From contig PEAF01000013.1 in assembly GCA_002753465.1 (NCBI GenBank), positions 1 through 38,856 of the forward strand: a DNA stretch of 38,856 bases, given 5' to 3'. Made by a program: the position numbers and the translations under genes. The notes under the pieces are model-generated. The model was given only the letters and a program-made list of their open reading frames with translations. It was not told the origin of the DNA and searched no databases. Positions within the stretch are counted from its first letter, which is position 1. Each line of letters begins with the position of its first letter. Positions 12,101 through 20,400 of the stretch are shown here, one piece after another. Source of the DNA: Candidatus Omnitrophota bacterium. Lineage in GTDB: Bacteria; Omnitrophota; Gorgyraeia; Zapsychrales; Fredricksoniimonadaceae.

Positions 12101-15100
12101 TACTGTTGAGATGGTCAACAGAATTGAGCGCGACAATGTCTGGCTTGGCCCCGGCAATTTCGGCGATAGAATCACGCACATCGACATCCGTTACAAAAGG
12201 CTGCGTTGCCAGAAGCGTCTTGATATACCAGGGAGAGCCATCGGCTGTTGACTTCAACACAATGTCGTGCGCGTCATTACCCGTGATTTCAAGATTATTA
12301 TCAACCGTTTGCCTGGACCCGGCGGTAAAAGAGACCGTCTTGAAGACTGACGCGGTTGCCCCCGGAGCTACGATCGCAAGGTCATAAAATTCCGTGTTAC
12401 CGGTCAACGTGGCTGGATTTGTTCCACGGAAGGTAACTTTACCGGTATTGGTCGTAAAAACACCTGCTGTATTGGTCCAGTTATCATCTATAAAGAAAGT
12501 GTTCCCCGTGTGGGGGGCTGACAATGTCCCTCCGTTTAATACCAGCGAACCCAGCGCCAAAGAACTATTAGCCGCCCCAAGCACACCGCCATTTAGCGTC
12601 GTAACACCTGCAACGGTCATCGGGAACGGCCCTGTCGAGAGATCCAGCGTGCCGGCATCTATCGTCAAATCCCCATTGACTACCAACGCTGCCGCAGGAC
12701 GGAACACATCAGCCGCAGCCGCCGTGATCACCAGGTCATGGTATGCCAACAGTGACAAGTTGATCGGTGTGCCGGTGTTATCCCCCGTATACGTGAACTT
12801 GCCGTTAAGCGTGTCGGGTACGGCAATGGCCAGCGCTTCTGTGCCACGCAAGCTGATATTGCCGCCATTGCTGAATGTTCCGGTGACGGCCAACCCGTAT
12901 CCATCAAGACTCAACGTAGTAAGAGGTTGCAGCGTTAGATTGCGTAAACTTAGCGCACCGGATGCAGCTGTCAGATGCGGCTGATTGCCTGCGAGTGAGG
13001 GCGCGATCACAACATCATCCCCGGCAATCGGGACTATGCCCAAATTCCAGTTACCTGCAACAGCCCAATCCGTAGAGACCGCGCCGGTCCAGGTGATCGT
13101 TGGAATGCCGAATATCCAATTGGTATTATTGAAACCTGCCGCTGAATTATCAACAGAATCGCGTGCCACAAGCGCCACACCGCCTGATGCATCTGAATTC
13201 TGAACGTCTACGTGGTCGATCTGCTGCAACCCTCCCGCCTGAAGACGAAGCGCTGCATCCCTGACAGCGGGAGTGGGGTCATTGCTGATCGAACGTAACT
13301 CAAGCGGCGTGCCGACAATGCCATGCAGGGCTAAATCATGCGTCACTGTCTGAACCGCCGTATTATCCAGCGTTAAGCGATGTTCCTGTGTCAGCGGTCC
13401 GGGTGGAAGCGTCTTATTAAGATTATAAAAGGTAGAGTTGCCGGTGATGACCTGCTCACTCATGCCCACGGCGGAGGTGCCATCCAGCGTCAGTGTACCC
13501 CCATTGGCCGTGAACGTGCCTGAGGTATGCGTAAAATCTCCGCCAATCTGAAAAGATTTCGCACTCCCGGGGGCTGTGAATGTCCCGCCCGTCATAGTAA
13601 AGTCCTGGGCAATATCAACTGAATTGCCTGAAGCATTAACGGTAACAGCACCGCTGATATCCAAGCTCCCGCTGGTATAAAGGTCCTGGTCAACAACAAA
13701 GGTAGATGGCGTTCCGGAGGGAGGGTCTTGTATGATCAGGTCAAAGAAATGGCTTGGCCTCCCGCCAGGCATCCCCGCGCCTGTAATATTAAACGACGTG
13801 CCCGCGCCATCGCCGCGATAAACAAACGCACCGGCAGTAGGATCATACGGTAAAGGAATATTCAGGTTCTCATTGCCGTTCAGGACCATGCTGCCGCTAT
13901 TGATAAAGGATGATGCCGCTGTAAAATTGAACGCGTTCAGTGTCAACGTCGCATTCAAACGCACATCAAGCCCACCGACCGTTACGTCCGCACCCAGGAT
14001 CGGCTGACGGGCGACCGGAACGATTATCCCCGTGTCTCCGGCGATCGGCACCGTACCAATATCCCAGTTAAAAGGATCTCCCCATGCCGTTGAAACCGCA
14101 CCCGTCCAGGTGATCGTCGGCGACCCGAACTCCCAGTTATCATAGGTGCCCGCCACACCGTTCGATGTGGGACGACCGACAAGAAGCGACCCACCCAGCG
14201 CATTGTTGTCTTGAACAAGAACATTGCTGATATCCTGAGCACCGCCTGAAGTAAGGATCAGCTTTGCCTTGGTGCCGGGATTTGAACTGACGATCAGAAG
14301 CTGATTCCCGCCAACACCCTTTAAAGTTAACTGATGGGCCACCGTAGACGTCTTAGCCGCTTCAAAGGTCAAGCTGTGCACTTGTGCCGGATCTGAAGTG
14401 ATCTGCTTAAGCAGACTGTTAAAATCAGTATCACCGAATATGGTCTGATTTGACGGACCACCGGGATTACTCCCGATCAAAGCCACCGCCCCTCCATTTG
14501 CCGTAAAAGTCGTTCCTGGCGCATGCGTAAAATCCCCGGTCAGCGTGAACGTCCGCGCAACACCAGGAGCTATGAACGAACCAGCGGTGATCAATGAAAA
14601 ATTGTTTGTGGCGATACTGGCACTGCCCGCATCAATGACAGCACCATCACCTGTCAACGTACCGTTGACCGTCAATGTTGTATTTGCCGCCAGGACAATA
14701 TGGCCACTGGTAAAAATAGCATTTTCGGTTACCGTTAAGCTATTGCCTAGCCTGAATGTATCCGCGGCGTTAACCCCGTCAATGACTAGATTGGCATATG
14801 TCAAAAGCGGCGCGGCACCAACCACAAATTTAGACGTGACCTCATTGTCAAATGCAGCATTCACACCCACATATTTAATAGCGCTGCCCGCCACAGCCGG
14901 CGTCCATGTTCCGGTGGTAAATGTTTCAGTTCCTGATAAAACGATGGTCCCATTATTTGTCGTAAGCCCTGCTACCGTCATGTTGTGCTGATCAAGCGTC
15001 AGGCTGGCATTCTGCCGGATCTCAAGAACTCCAACATTGACGCCGTTGACATTAAGTACCGGTTGACGTGCAATGGCCGCATTGCCATTATCCTCATCAA

Positions 15101-16133
15101 TTGACCGGATGATCGCCTTATCACCCGTGGACGGCACAATGCCTAAGTTCCAGTTATAGGGATTATTCCAATTAGTATCATCTGATCCGTCCCATTTGAT
15201 GTCGACGCTTCCAAAAAACCAGTTCTGGTTGCGCCGCTCATTCCCCACAGTATCCGCCGCCAGTGAATCCTCACGGCCAACCAATCTGACCCCGCCTCTG
15301 GCATCATTATCCCTGACATCGACATTGGCAATATCCTGAATGCCGCCGAAAGTCAGCTGAAGCCTCGCCGAATTAGCCGCGTTAGGCACAGCGCCTACAC
15401 CTGGATTTGAACTTACAAGGTTCAGGCGATAAGCCGTGGTGTTGGGGGTATCGTAAAAACCTTTTATTATCAGACTATGATTGACTATCTGCTGCCTGTT
15501 CGCCTCAAGTGTCAATGTCCTGGCCGGTGCGGCAGGCAGGTGTTTATCTAAATTGTAAAATGTTGTATCACCGTAAATACCCTGATCAGTGCCAACAAGG
15601 TTGACAGTATTATTATTATGGATAAAGGATGGCACAGCCGGCGATGAATTTATCCAGTTACCAATCAAATTCATGATCATGCCGCCCGCATTAAATGAGC
15701 CGGCCAGATTGCTGAAATTGCCGTTGATATTGAGACGATTTGTGCTGACAGCCACGGTGCCAATGCCGACGTGATTTAAATGATAAAAAGCATCACTGAC
15801 GTTCGTTCCCGGGGTAATCGTCTGTATGCCGTTTGCGGCAGAAAAGAAAACCGTGCCGGCGCCGCTGTCATAATAACCCGCCGCGCCCGTTGTCCAATCA
15901 CCGTTGAGCCGGATCAAGCCCGTCGTTGTCTTAATGATGCCGTTATTGGTTATCGTGCAAGGCTGGTCCAGTTCGCAATTAAGCTGCCCATTGGCGACAT
16001 TTAACGTGGAACCGGCAGGGACCGTAATGCCTGAAGCCCAGGCAGCAAAACAGGTAAGAAAGACAGCGCCCATGGCAAAAAGGGCGGTCTTTAGGCGCTC
16101 GAGGACTTTGTGGAAAGCCTCACCCGTCGACAT
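6117..16133 (-). CDS. Giant outer-membrane/surface protein: beta-repeats, DUF11, SdrD-like domain, beta-barrel, helical tail (3338 aa)
   Basis: The N-terminus has a hydrophobic signal segment (about residues 15-34). Residues 35-1350 hold four diverged modules, each ending in NW(E/I/F)FG-type motifs near residues 307, 669, 1010 and 1350. Three are followed by a conserved W-x-G-x4-W-x3-NW-x2-G-x-VP-x2-GD signature, consistent with a beta-helix or beta-sandwich passenger. Then come Ig-like and carboxypeptidase-regulatory-like segments (about 1355-1660), a DUF11-type domain (about 1669-1795, starting IFKIEKTANK) and an SdrD-B-like domain (GKVFYDLNENGRQDD, about 1804). A FlgD-like Ig fold follows (FDPIYWDGRDSSGRY, about 1990). 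Residues 2280-3210 begin with the YPLYGDSS block seen in large DUF11-type outer-membrane proteins and continue as alternating amphipathic strands, probably a large beta-barrel. The last ~125 residues are helical, with two TPR-like units. Presence at the cell surface is inferred. The leader (16134-16235) is very AT-rich with no evident Shine-Dalgarno. Confidence 0.85.
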   Translation of the reverse strand: MSTGEAFHKVLERLKTALFAMGAVFLTCFAAWASGITVPAGSTLNVANGQLNCELDQPCTITNNGIIKTTTGLIRLNGDWTTGAAGYYDSGAGTVFFSAANGIQTITPGTNVSDAFYHLNHVGIGTVAVSTNRLNINGNFSNLAGSFNAGGMIMNLIGNWINSSPAVPSFIHNNNTVNLVGTDQGIYGDTTFYNLDKHLPAAPARTLTLEANRQQIVNHSLIIKGFYDTPNTTAYRLNLVSSNPGVGAVPNAANSARLQLTFGGIQDIANVDVRDNDARGGVRLVGREDSLAADTVGNERRNQNWFFGSVDIKWDGSDDTNWNNPYNWNLGIVPSTGDKAIIRSIDEDNGNAAIARQPVLNVNGVNVGVLEIRQNASLTLDQHNMTVAGLTTNNGTIVLSGTETFTTGTWTPAVAGSAIKYVGVNAAFDNEVTSKFVVGAAPLLTYANLVIDGVNAADTFRLGNSLTVTENAIFTSGHIVLAANTTLTVNGTLTGDGAVIDAGSASIATNNFSLITAGSFIAPGVARTFTLTGDFTHAPGTTFTANGGAVALIGSNPGGPSNQTIFGDTDFNSLLKQITSDPAQVHSLTFEAAKTSTVAHQLTLKGVGGNQLLIVSSNPGTKAKLILTSGGAQDISNVLVQDNNALGGSLLVGRPTSNGVAGTYDNWEFGSPTITWTGAVSTAWGDPFNWDIGTVPIAGDTGIIVPVARQPILGADVTVGGLDVRLNATLTLNAFNFTAASSFINSGSMVLNGNENLNIPLPYDPTAGAFVYRGDGAGTSFNITGAGMPGGRPSHFFDLIIQDPPSGTPSTFVVDQDLYTSGSLDISGAVTVNASGNSVDIAQDFTMTGGTFTAPGSAKSFQIGGDFTHTSGTFTANGGTLTLDGTSAVGMSEQVITGNSTFYNLNKTLPPGPLTQEHRLTLDNTAVQTVTHDLALHGIVGTPLELRSISNDPTPAVRDAALRLQAGGLQQIDHVDVQNSDASGGVALVARDSVDNSAAGFNNTNWIFGIPTITWTGAVSTDWAVAGNWNLGIVPIAGDDVVIAPSLAGNQPHLTAASGALSLRNLTLQPLTTLSLDGYGLAVTGTFSNGGNISLRGTEALAIAVPDTLNGKFTYTGDNTGTPINLSLLAYHDLVITAAAADVFRPAAALVVNGDLTIDAGTLDLSTGPFPMTVAGVTTLNGGVLGAANSSLALGSLVLNGGTLSAPHTGNTFFIDDNWTNTAGVFTTNTGKVTFRGTNPATLTGNTEFYDLAIVAPGATASVFKTVSFTAGSRQTVDNNLEITGNDAHDIVLKSTADGSPWYIKTLLATQPFVTDVDVRDSIAEIAGAKPDIVALNSVDHLNSSGAKTNQHWLFFKLDLLAPVNNRTVGEVPVIIGHNLPGEVVTIKDGTGAVVATSRADVNGSYRVVLGNDDAAQLTVTKTALDISAGAFDRSLTPYFDIHAGNTSALTVVASPGTAQVPVIVSPGNNDLLIDTTPRITGHAKPGQTVDVVVLNKDGGMLLTIPSETYAGTGTVNGSGEFSFDLTRALPRGFNQVSIIVDGVSSEIFIYVIHDIRGTVFDSGSSNPLEGSVVTVLKADGSLPVPGVDIDADIYNPMTTGADGLYSFLTKSGFFKVVIETPGYIYPSTLEAAKMPAGRSVVLGSRGEVFEMTGAVQTIDQPLDPSPNIFKIEKTANKSEARVGEVVTYTVSIESLLTKNTVTIPMLIDVIPPGFKYMAGRAQIDGIPIADPKGNRPLTFIAGQFAPLQKKMLRYQLVIGSGVVPGGYENTAVMKYANGAIISNRAQAVVKVVLDPLFDAGTVFGKVFYDLNENGRQDDPDYIAEDREQVVEGPVPNVRLVMEDGTVVTADKNGQFSVPALLPGRHLLRLDERSLPQGAYLTTDKVQVLDVTPGSIVKVNFGVNMSNDQIVGKDAQFFQKEFLIDQQPSKPVPRLNINTFNENILFHNDAVIEQIEFRMFMNYAPFIASWQLDIIDADTKKLVRSFKGSRANVFDPIYWDGRDSSGRYIRTERKYAYVLKVRNENEQWDETRESLLALKVLTDAEMTERQRQRTDQEKIQEVATRALKYRAFLTTLVAGNTLKQQNIWVKGDTLVLKSAAADVRQVRILKNGEFFTEVPVLQRQGLTARELLSGSDGQNFVPMEVILPDGDYELEVSNAMGALSAASQPSKPSGGVAVTGGALANVIEPQSVATQRYRKQLKVGEDYMMFVAMGDGKVGFNTNKGSIEPIKNDDKYLPGFYSEGKMAYYLKGKVKGKYVVTSSFDTERQRKEALRTFKDEQYYPLYGDSSTVNYDATDTEGPLYLAVDWDKSQAIWGNYAVAFNNTDFANYTRTLYGGKLDYKTVASTPYGEPRTNVVVFHAETHQRTAHNEFLSTGGSLYYLKNQDVVSGTDKMKVEVRDSVTGLVKSSIDLKSGVDYDVDYSTGRVLFWRPVSMLVDNNRLISNGLLNGDPVYVVSDYEYFVRDQLAEATRGARVTQAIGKNVVAGATYVTEAQADRDYQLKGQDVTVHLGQNTTVQAEYAQTSSTGQNNFISTDGGITFAELASSNDVTGKAYGIRQDSRLFDRVGLKSYYKWIDAGYSTGNTLSQQGKELTGLALTFDLTPVTRLTASRDVQRLIDQGNLQTAMQVGAQETTTTMVQLVHDARRLRLTYEFQSTQVKDKSKDYISTTNTQAAAAAFQAEYVLNEKTDLVFRHQRKVLGGVGQATTLGVKRQLTAKMSASVDETVGTDGTATKVGLSANVTPRLALSTDYTLAKARSGEDLHTVTVAGKGNINDSTSLQTAVSLTQKPSGVAAEKTVALGVATKVGTDADVTAGVETTQSSDLGKTRQALSLGGTRRGNEGRASSTGVKIEDNATGGKSTVITAGETGMMNATTQVGTERSFGFGAGGQDKADTYKIAKVKDGHSVETSYARKQSIGIGTTGVSDSNIFGLSGDINDRVALQGTLEKGKVQNVDGTVTDRLVITGGVGYVQKGTEAGAAPVFQSSTKAEVRLDTGVVDKQQVVFYQSAEGKVNDQTSVKGKFSYSTTLNKETKKSEASYKEIMLGAAYRPIAMDRLNVFGEYTYKENMAPASQAATTDVQATKMHVVTAGAALELNEKWELVEKLAMRIMDEKVAGFEFAKTHTWLLINRANYTINRDWKIGAEYRMLTVKEAKDSKTGFLVEAVHGMNDNIELGVGYNFTNFVDDLTNLDYTVQGPFIRMTGKLYDQSPEERARSKSRWLDHRVDLYAKKMIKDELTRKDGPLVNELNKMYQDALSANASGKYEDAKQLYKNIILATQMMYEEAAQFVRQHIAWEEGIYNAFQRAKQSFDKGDFWQARKLWEKIVEEASKAVLE

Positions 16134-16235
16134 TTTTAAATTAATATTTCTATTAAAAGTTTATTAAGGATGTAACTTAAATCCATACTATCAAATAGAT
16201 ATTATGAATAAATTAAATTCTAAGATTTTTTATTA

Positions 16236-16940
16236 TTAAGAGAGGAGGGATAATAATGAGGTCACAGCCGTTTCAACCCTTAAAATGCGCGGGCCAAGTC
16301 CGAACACAATACAGCCCGCTTCGCTAAACTTCTCAATCTCATATGGAATAAATCCGCCTTCAGGCCCAATGATCAAGACTTTAGGAGATCTCTCCGGCAG
16401 TAGAACGGCACCCGAAGGATCAGCCACAACCCCCTGCCTGCCGACCAACAGCCCTGGCAGCGCATCTTCAACAAATGGCTTAAACTGTTTGTGGAATGAA
16501 ACTGAAGGAACAACCGTGTCTTTCGCCTGCTCCAGACCCAGAACAAGCTGCTCAAAGACTTCCTCCGGTTGAAGCGCCGTACTTTGCCAGAAACTTTTCT
16601 CGACTTGCCTGGAGTGAAAAACATGCACCGCCTCAACCCCCATCGCGGCCGCCGTCTGAAGCACCCGCTTGAAAACGATCGGCCGCATCATGGCCACGCA
16701 TAAAACAACAGGGATCTTAGGTGGCGGAGCGGCGTTAAAGACCACATCCATTTCCAGCTCATCGGATGTCAAGCGCGTCACACACCCCTGACCTGTCTTT
16801 CCGTTCTCCATGCCCACCACAAGCCTGTCCCCAAGACATGCTCGATGGATCTCAAGGACATGTGCCTGCCTGCGGCCTGTTAAACGGACACGGCCAGTAC
16901 CTGGGATAATATCTTTAGGAAATAGAAGGATCAGGTTCAT
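16236..16940 (-). CDS. rsmE: 16S rRNA (uracil(1498)-N(3))-methyltransferase RsmE (234 aa)
   Basis: RsmE methylates N3 of U1498 in 16S rRNA using S-adenosylmethionine. The N-terminal PUA-like part (VRLTGRRQAHVLEIHRA, about residues 17-33) and the SPOUT knot signatures IGPEGGF and LGPRILRVETA near the C-terminus are diagnostic. Length is normal for the family (about 230-250 aa). I chose the ATG at 16940 (MNLILLFPKDII), which matches typical RsmE N-termini. The longer frame, starting at 16961, would begin inside the loop of the terminator hairpin just upstream. No clear Shine-Dalgarno precedes 16940 because the U-tract of that terminator lies there, so expression may depend on readthrough. The giant surface-protein gene follows after 102 nt. 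Confidence 0.93.
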   Translation of the reverse strand: MNLILLFPKDIIPGTGRVRLTGRRQAHVLEIHRACLGDRLVVGMENGKTGQGCVTRLTSDELEMDVVFNAAPPPKIPVVLCVAMMRPIVFKRVLQTAAAMGVEAVHVFHSRQVEKSFWQSTALQPEEVFEQLVLGLEQAKDTVVPSVSFHKQFKPFVEDALPGLLVGRQGVVADPSGAVLLPERSPKVLIIGPEGGFIPYEIEKFSEAGCIVFGLGPRILRVETAVTSLLSLLS

Positions 16941-16945
16941 AAGAT

Positions 16946-16976
16946 AAAAAAGGGCGACCATTCAGATCGCCCTTTT
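16946..16976 (-). terminator. Rho-independent terminator after the hpf-like gene (also T-rich on the other strand)
   Basis: Read on the minus strand the sequence is AAAAGGGCGATC, loop TGAAT, then GGTCGCCCTTTTTT. This gives a strong stem with one mismatch followed by a run of six T. It begins 24 nt after the stop codon of the HPF-like gene and ends about 6 nt before the rsmE start. Flanking A-tracts make it potentially bidirectional. Confidence 0.85.
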
Positions 16977-16999
16977 CCGCATTCAAGGATCAATGATTA

Positions 17000-17398
17000 T
17001 TATTCTTCTTCCATCTTAAGGAACTTGCGCAGCTTTGACGGCATCATGCTCGCCAGCGTATGTGACTTGACCTTACGCTTCTGACGGTCGACGATCACTT
17101 CAACCTGACGTCGCGCCGCGGCAAATGCTTCGCGGACAACCGCCGAAAGATCATCGTGTGCATTGCGTCCGGAATCACGCTTAATGACGATCTCATGATG
17201 CGGAGGCATACGCACATCAATGCGAACGTGATATGTATGCTTGGCATGCTGATGGGTCGGATTTTGTTCGATGAAAACGCGGCAGCTGATAATATGATCA
17301 CATGACATCTCAAGCTTAGCGACCTTTTCATTGACCACAGCCTCTATCGTTTGCTTGTGCTCAACATTTTTCATGATAAGTTCTAAAGGAAGTTTCAT
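17000..17398 (-). CDS. HPF/RaiA-like ribosome hibernation factor (132 aa)
   Basis: The fold signature of the ribosome-associated inhibitor / hibernation-promoting family is visible. It comprises an initial LPLELIMKN strand, an IEAVVNEKVAKLE helix, a CRVFIEQ strand, YHVRIDVRMP, IVIKRDSGRNAHDDL and the helix AVVREAFAAARRQVE. Family members bind the 30S decoding region during stationary phase and block translation. At 132 aa it is a short form without the long C-terminal dimerisation domain; the C-terminus is a basic tail ending KFLKMEEE. A strong Shine-Dalgarno (GGAGG, 5 nt before ATG 17398) supports the start. It lies 83 nt after the 1142-aa secreted protein and is followed by an intrinsic terminator. 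Confidence 0.88.
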   Translation of the reverse strand: MKLPLELIMKNVEHKQTIEAVVNEKVAKLEMSCDHIISCRVFIEQNPTHQHAKHTYHVRIDVRMPPHHEIVIKRDSGRNAHDDLSAVVREAFAAARRQVEVIVDRQKRKVKSHTLASMMPSKLRKFLKMEEE

Positions 17399-17481
17399 AA
17401 TGCCTCCGTATAATTAAATAAATCACCCGCATTCATTCTCGCCATAATCCAAAATTTTGCAATAGCAAATTTCTTATTATA

Positions 17482-20400
17482 TTAGTCCTTAATTCCCAAA
17501 AAAGCTGACAGCTGTGTTTCCATAGGTCGCACAGCAACAATGACAGGGATAAAACCTGGTGCATTCCTGACTTTTTCAAGCATGGCCGGGTCCGCCTTAA
17601 AAACCATCCCGCCATCCTTAAGCATCACATCCAGTGGGATCTGCTGCAGATCAATACCACCTGTATTTTTCATAGCATCCCAATCAGGGAACATGCCCTT
17701 GTAAGTAAAATTCGCCATTTCATTGATGCCCGCCTCATGAATATTAAACAAGCCGGCTCTTTTCAATGCTGACAATTGTTCATACGTCGTTCCATGCGTG
17801 ATCATCAAAAGCCCCTTGAATTCCGCACGGATGATTTCCTGCGTCGCCCACCATTGATACAGCATAGGACCGAGCCGTCGCCCCTGCATAAAGTCATGAA
17901 AGTCTACATCCATCTCTATCCCCTGGAGGGTCTTCCTGAATTTCATTGAGCCGATCGCATGCGTTGACGCATCTCTCAATATCACACGCCCAGCCGTCTC
18001 ACCTGAATAATAGTTGAAACCCACATCAACATTCATGCGTTCAAACACTTTAGTGACAACAGCATGGATCCGGTCAGGATCGTTGAACGTCGCCATCATA
18101 GTCAATGCCGCATCCTTAATCTCATTATCATTATTTGTCAGCATATCGACCAGCTGATCATCTTCAGCCTGCCGCATCGAATAGTCAACGGCCCCCTTCC
18201 CCGCCGCTTCAATAAAAAAGAATGCATCGTCGTTAGCTGAGCCACCCAAAATCCCAGCCCTTAATCGTTCATCCTTAGGTGTCCCCCATGACAGATCCAT
18301 CAAATAACCCAACATGTCCCGGTAAGCCCTCACACTGCCCTGAAACATATTCCCCATATTCTCCGACTGCCACTGTACACGCCGGCCACTTTTACGCGTA
18401 GCCAATAAAAGCAAGGTAACCGCCCTTTGCATAAAAGCCCCCGGAAGCCCCACGCACTTCATATAAAGAACGTCTTTGTGCTCCCAAATCTTAAGCGTAG
18501 CGGCAGCTAAATACTTGCTGCTGACGCTGTCGTAGATCAATAAAGCACCTTCACGCCCGAAAACATTCTCCTTAACACCTTCAACAAGAATCACCCTGAT
18601 CGGCTCCAACCCTTCAGCCCTGCTGGACATCAATCCACGGGTCACACGATCAAGATCTTCATCAACGATATTTTCCAAAACCCTGACCTTGGAATATCTC
18701 GATAAGATTCGCTCCTTTGAGGGAGCCGGAAGATCGTACACCAGACCTTTTTGGAGTTGATCAGCGACAACCACCCCGCCATCCCTGAATAACCTCGCGC
18801 GCTCAGCATCTCCCTCCACCTGACCCTGCTCAGCATTATCCTGACTCTCTCTCACATACCGATTCACCATCCTCGTAAGCCCCGACTCATTCCACATAAA
18901 TTCGAGACGGGTCACCTGCTTGATGAACTCCCTTTTATCTTTTACCCGCTCTTTCCCCAAGATAACACCCAATATCCTGCGAGAACTGACCTGGTCACCG
19001 CGCATAAGGGCCGTCAAATACACCCTCTTTAAAAGCTTATTCCAGCGACTTTCAATATCATCGCTTAAGATACTCGCTATCTCTTCCGAACGGAAACTAT
19101 ACGACTTCAAAAGGAATCTGCCGTATTTCTTGACATCAAATGCCCGCTGACCGGCAGGCTGTCCGTCCGACAACCTGAGATACGGGCCGCCCGACCAATT
19201 GCCGTACATATACATGACAACATTCTCCAGAGACCCTCGAGATACGGGGTACCCCAAAATATGCAGATCATTCGGTCCTATTTCAACGCCAAAAGCACGG
19301 ACCTTATCACAAATCTTACCCAACAACCCCATATCCTCATGGATATTCCTCGGCCCGATCACGTACATTTCAAGATCGTTGACACTGTCCCAATAAACAT
19401 TACCCTGCACATCCTTTAAATATGTCGAAGACCCGAACAGACCGACCGCATATTGATCAAGTGCCACCTCAGGGTTATCGTTAACAAGAACATCCCTGAC
19501 CGCACTTAATATAATATTCTTAAGATCCAACGCTTTCTTGCCATGACGATTGAATTTTACACCCGGCGGGATGACCCACTGCCGCGGATCATCCCTCTGG
19601 AACCGTTCGGCGCCCTCAGTCAAAATATCATTGGCCAATTGCTGCAGCGTTTGTGCCGGGCGGATCTTGACTTCAACGATCCTGGCATGTCTATTTACAC
19701 CCGCAGGCAAAACAGCACGATCGCCTGAAATCGTCAGCATGGACATATCCATATTTAAACCGCCCGAGAAATACTTCCTTGAAACAGCGCCCCCTGAAAC
19801 AGGGTCCGTTTCCTCTTTGATAAAGTTATACGTCCCCTTCTTGAACGCTTCGACATACTGCGCCCATATCTTCCTGCCTTCTTCACGGTCTAGGATATCA
19901 ACGCCAGCTACTTTATTCTGATCAACATAGAATTGCATGGGATTGTTTTGAGAACGGTTGGCGCCTTGGGTCGCTTTCATATCCAACGGTAGTTCGCTCG
20001 GCAGCGCATTGATCGAAATCTTTATTTTGCGCTTGTACCATGTGGCCAGGATAAGAGAATTGTAGACCTGGCGAAGTTGTGCAAAAACCTTACCCTCATT
20101 AACCTCTTTTTCAAGGGCAGGGAGGATGATCTGACGGATAATGTTCTTGGCAATATCTAGTGTTTCATGGCCATTTGGCATGCGGTTGGCGACCTGGGTC
20201 GCTTTTGCATCCATCGCTGGTTCGTTCGGCAACGTGCTTGAGGACACGTTGGCAAAGGGCGCAACATGTCCCCTGGTTGGCAATTCGCTATTCGACATCG
20301 CCAGATAATCCGACTCCAACATCACCTTTAATTTAGACTCCACCACATACGCCGTATCTTTCCCTTCAAACACCACCGCTTTTGCCGGCGTGATCCAAAC

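Noticed and set aside
11472-12984. Long plus-strand open frames (up to 259 codons) opposite the giant surface-protein gene
   Set aside because: They are antisense shadows of a clearly coding, domain-rich frame; no start signals or recognisable domains.
16134-16235. Promoter for the giant surface protein in the AT-rich spacer
   Set aside because: Several TAGTAT/TTTATT-like strings exist but none has a convincing -35 and -10 pair; not called.
17452-17472. Possible terminator after the 1142-aa secreted gene (AAATTTGC / GCAAAATTT hairpin)
   Set aside because: The stem is short, AT-rich and imperfect, with only four T after it; not enough to call.
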